64,000 bases of DNA from Coprococcus comes ATCC 27758 (GTDB lineage: Bacteria; Bacillota; Clostridia; Lachnospirales; Lachnospiraceae), in assembly GCF_025149785.1 (NCBI RefSeq), contig NZ_CP102277.1, positions 1,550,001 to 1,614,000 of the forward strand, read 5' to 3'. Positions 63,191 through 64,000 of the stretch are shown here, piece by piece. Position 1 is the stretch's first letter. Each line of letters opens with the position of its first letter. The notes under the pieces are model-generated. The model saw only the letters and a list, made by a program, of their open reading frames with translations. It was not told where the DNA came from and did no database searches. The position numbers and the translations under genes are program-made.

Positions 63191-64000
63191 ATGATTAAGG
63201 TAGTGAAATTCGGCGGAAGTTCTCTTGCCGATGCAGTACAGATTAAAAAGGCAGGAAAGATCGTTCTTTCAGAGGAATCAAGACGTTACGTTGTACCGTC
63301 TGCTCCGGGAAAGCGTTTTTCCGACGACACCAAGGTAACAGATATGCTGTATCGTTGTTACGGCGCAGCTGTAAAAGAGAAGAAATTTACAGAATTACTC
63401 GCTGACATTCAGAAGAGATATCAGGAAATCATTGAAGGGCTTGGAATCACTCTTTCTCTTGACGAAGAATTTGCCACCATCCGTGATAATTTTGCAAAGA
63501 AGATTGGAAGAGATTATGCTGCTTCCCGTGGAGAATATTTAAACGGACGTGTAATCGCAGCTTATCTTGGATATGAGTTTATCGATGCGGCAGAAGTGAT
63601 CAAGTTCGATGAAAATGGGAACTTCCTTTCAGAAGAAACTAACCAGGTACTTACAGACAGACTTTCAAAAGTAGAGCGTGCCGTGATTCCTGGATTCTAC
63701 GGAGCACGTCCGGACGGAACGATCCAGACATTTTCCCGCGGCGGATCTGATGTAACAGGATCGATCGTTGCAAGAGCCACACATGCTGATATGTATGAGA
63801 ACTGGACAGACGTATCCGGATTCCTCATTGCAGATCCACGTATCATCAAGAATCCAAAAGGAATCGAAGCAATTACTTACAAAGAGTTGCGTGAACTTTC
63901 TTATATGGGTGCCAGCGTATTACATGAAGATGCAATCTTCCCGGTTCGTAAAGAAGGAATCCCGATCAACATCCGTAATACAAACGCACCGGAAGAAAAG
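63191..64000 (+). CDS. Aspartate kinase, 3' end outside window
   Basis: ATG 63191 (GATGGAGGA upstream); 270 codons are visible and the gene runs off the right edge. N-terminal KVVKFGGSSLADAVQIKKAG (ATP site), VPSAPGKRFSDDTKVTDML, PGFYGARPDGTIQTFSRGGS and DVTGSIVARATHADMYENWT are those of aspartokinase. First step to lysine, threonine, methionine. The C-terminal ACT domains are not in view, so isoform and feedback type cannot be told. Confidence 0.95.
   Translation, partial: MIKVVKFGGSSLADAVQIKKAGKIVLSEESRRYVVPSAPGKRFSDDTKVTDMLYRCYGAAVKEKKFTELLADIQKRYQEIIEGLGITLSLDEEFATIRDNFAKKIGRDYAASRGEYLNGRVIAAYLGYEFIDAAEVIKFDENGNFLSEETNQVLTDRLSKVERAVIPGFYGARPDGTIQTFSRGGSDVTGSIVARATHADMYENWTDVSGFLIADPRIIKNPKGIEAITYKELRELSYMGASVLHEDAIFPVRKEGIPINIRNTNAPEEK

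Overview
The window reads as a chromosomal segment of a spore-forming, anaerobic Lachnospiraceae-type Firmicute (Clostridia), with a fragment of a foreign mobile element at the left edge. Support for this: strong AGGAGG-type ribosome binding sites, several TTG starts, consensus sigma-A promoters, the ylxM-ffh-rpsP-khpA-rimM-trmD-rplS-lepB-rbgA-lepB-rnhB-yraN order, a rsmD-coaD-ylbJ block including the sporulation membrane protein YlbJ, a HisZ-dependent histidine operon, and a double-cubane-type anaerobic reductase. Genus assignment (Dorea, Mediterraneibacter, Blautia and relatives) is inference.

Region by region. 1-2.5 kb: G+C-rich minus-strand genes unlike the rest: a partial unknown gene, a large HTH replication-type protein whose gene contains an AT-rich stretch and four short repeats (a probable embedded origin), a small HTH paralogue, a leader with a possible antisense RNA, and a palindrome-rich junction next to the ABC-F gene. 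2.5-8.8 kb: ABC-F protein, patatin-like hydrolase, YjbQ, a TruA-like protein with altered catalytic residues, unknown small genes, a cysteine-rich protein and a subtilisin-like protease. 8.8-18.1 kb: protein targeting and ribosome biogenesis genes, then PgeF and MscS. 18.2-29.7 kb: rsmD-coaD, a coiled-coil protein, ylbJ, an M23 peptidase and a run of RNA-modification, radical-SAM, SDR and recombination genes. 29.7-34.9 kb: hisZGDB plus a fused HisF-like/HisI/HisE gene behind a perfect promoter. 35.1-41.1 kb: a nonsense-split gene and two tandem secreted NlpC/P60-3D cell-wall hydrolases.

41.2-51.0 kb is the most cohesive accessory locus: an AraC regulator divergent from an oligopeptide-type ABC importer, followed by a C-S beta-lyase, a double-cubane anaerobic reductase and a C_GCAxxG_C_C redox protein. 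Together they could import and reductively break down a sulfur-containing peptide or conjugate (inference). 51.0-58.6 kb is a scarred region: IS3 and IS4 remnants, a ketopantoate reductase-cyclophilin fusion, an S58 aminopeptidase, a pair of half ABC exporters and an integrase C-terminal remnant. 58.7-64 kb returns to core genes: a radical SAM pair, RNase G, YbaK and the start of an aspartate kinase.

No rRNA, tRNA or CRISPR array was recognised. The less ordinary signals are the origin-like repeats inside the replication gene, the KPR-cyclophilin fusion, the HisF-like domain lacking its catalytic aspartate, the TruA-like protein lacking the canonical Asp, and the importer/C-S lyase/reductase locus.
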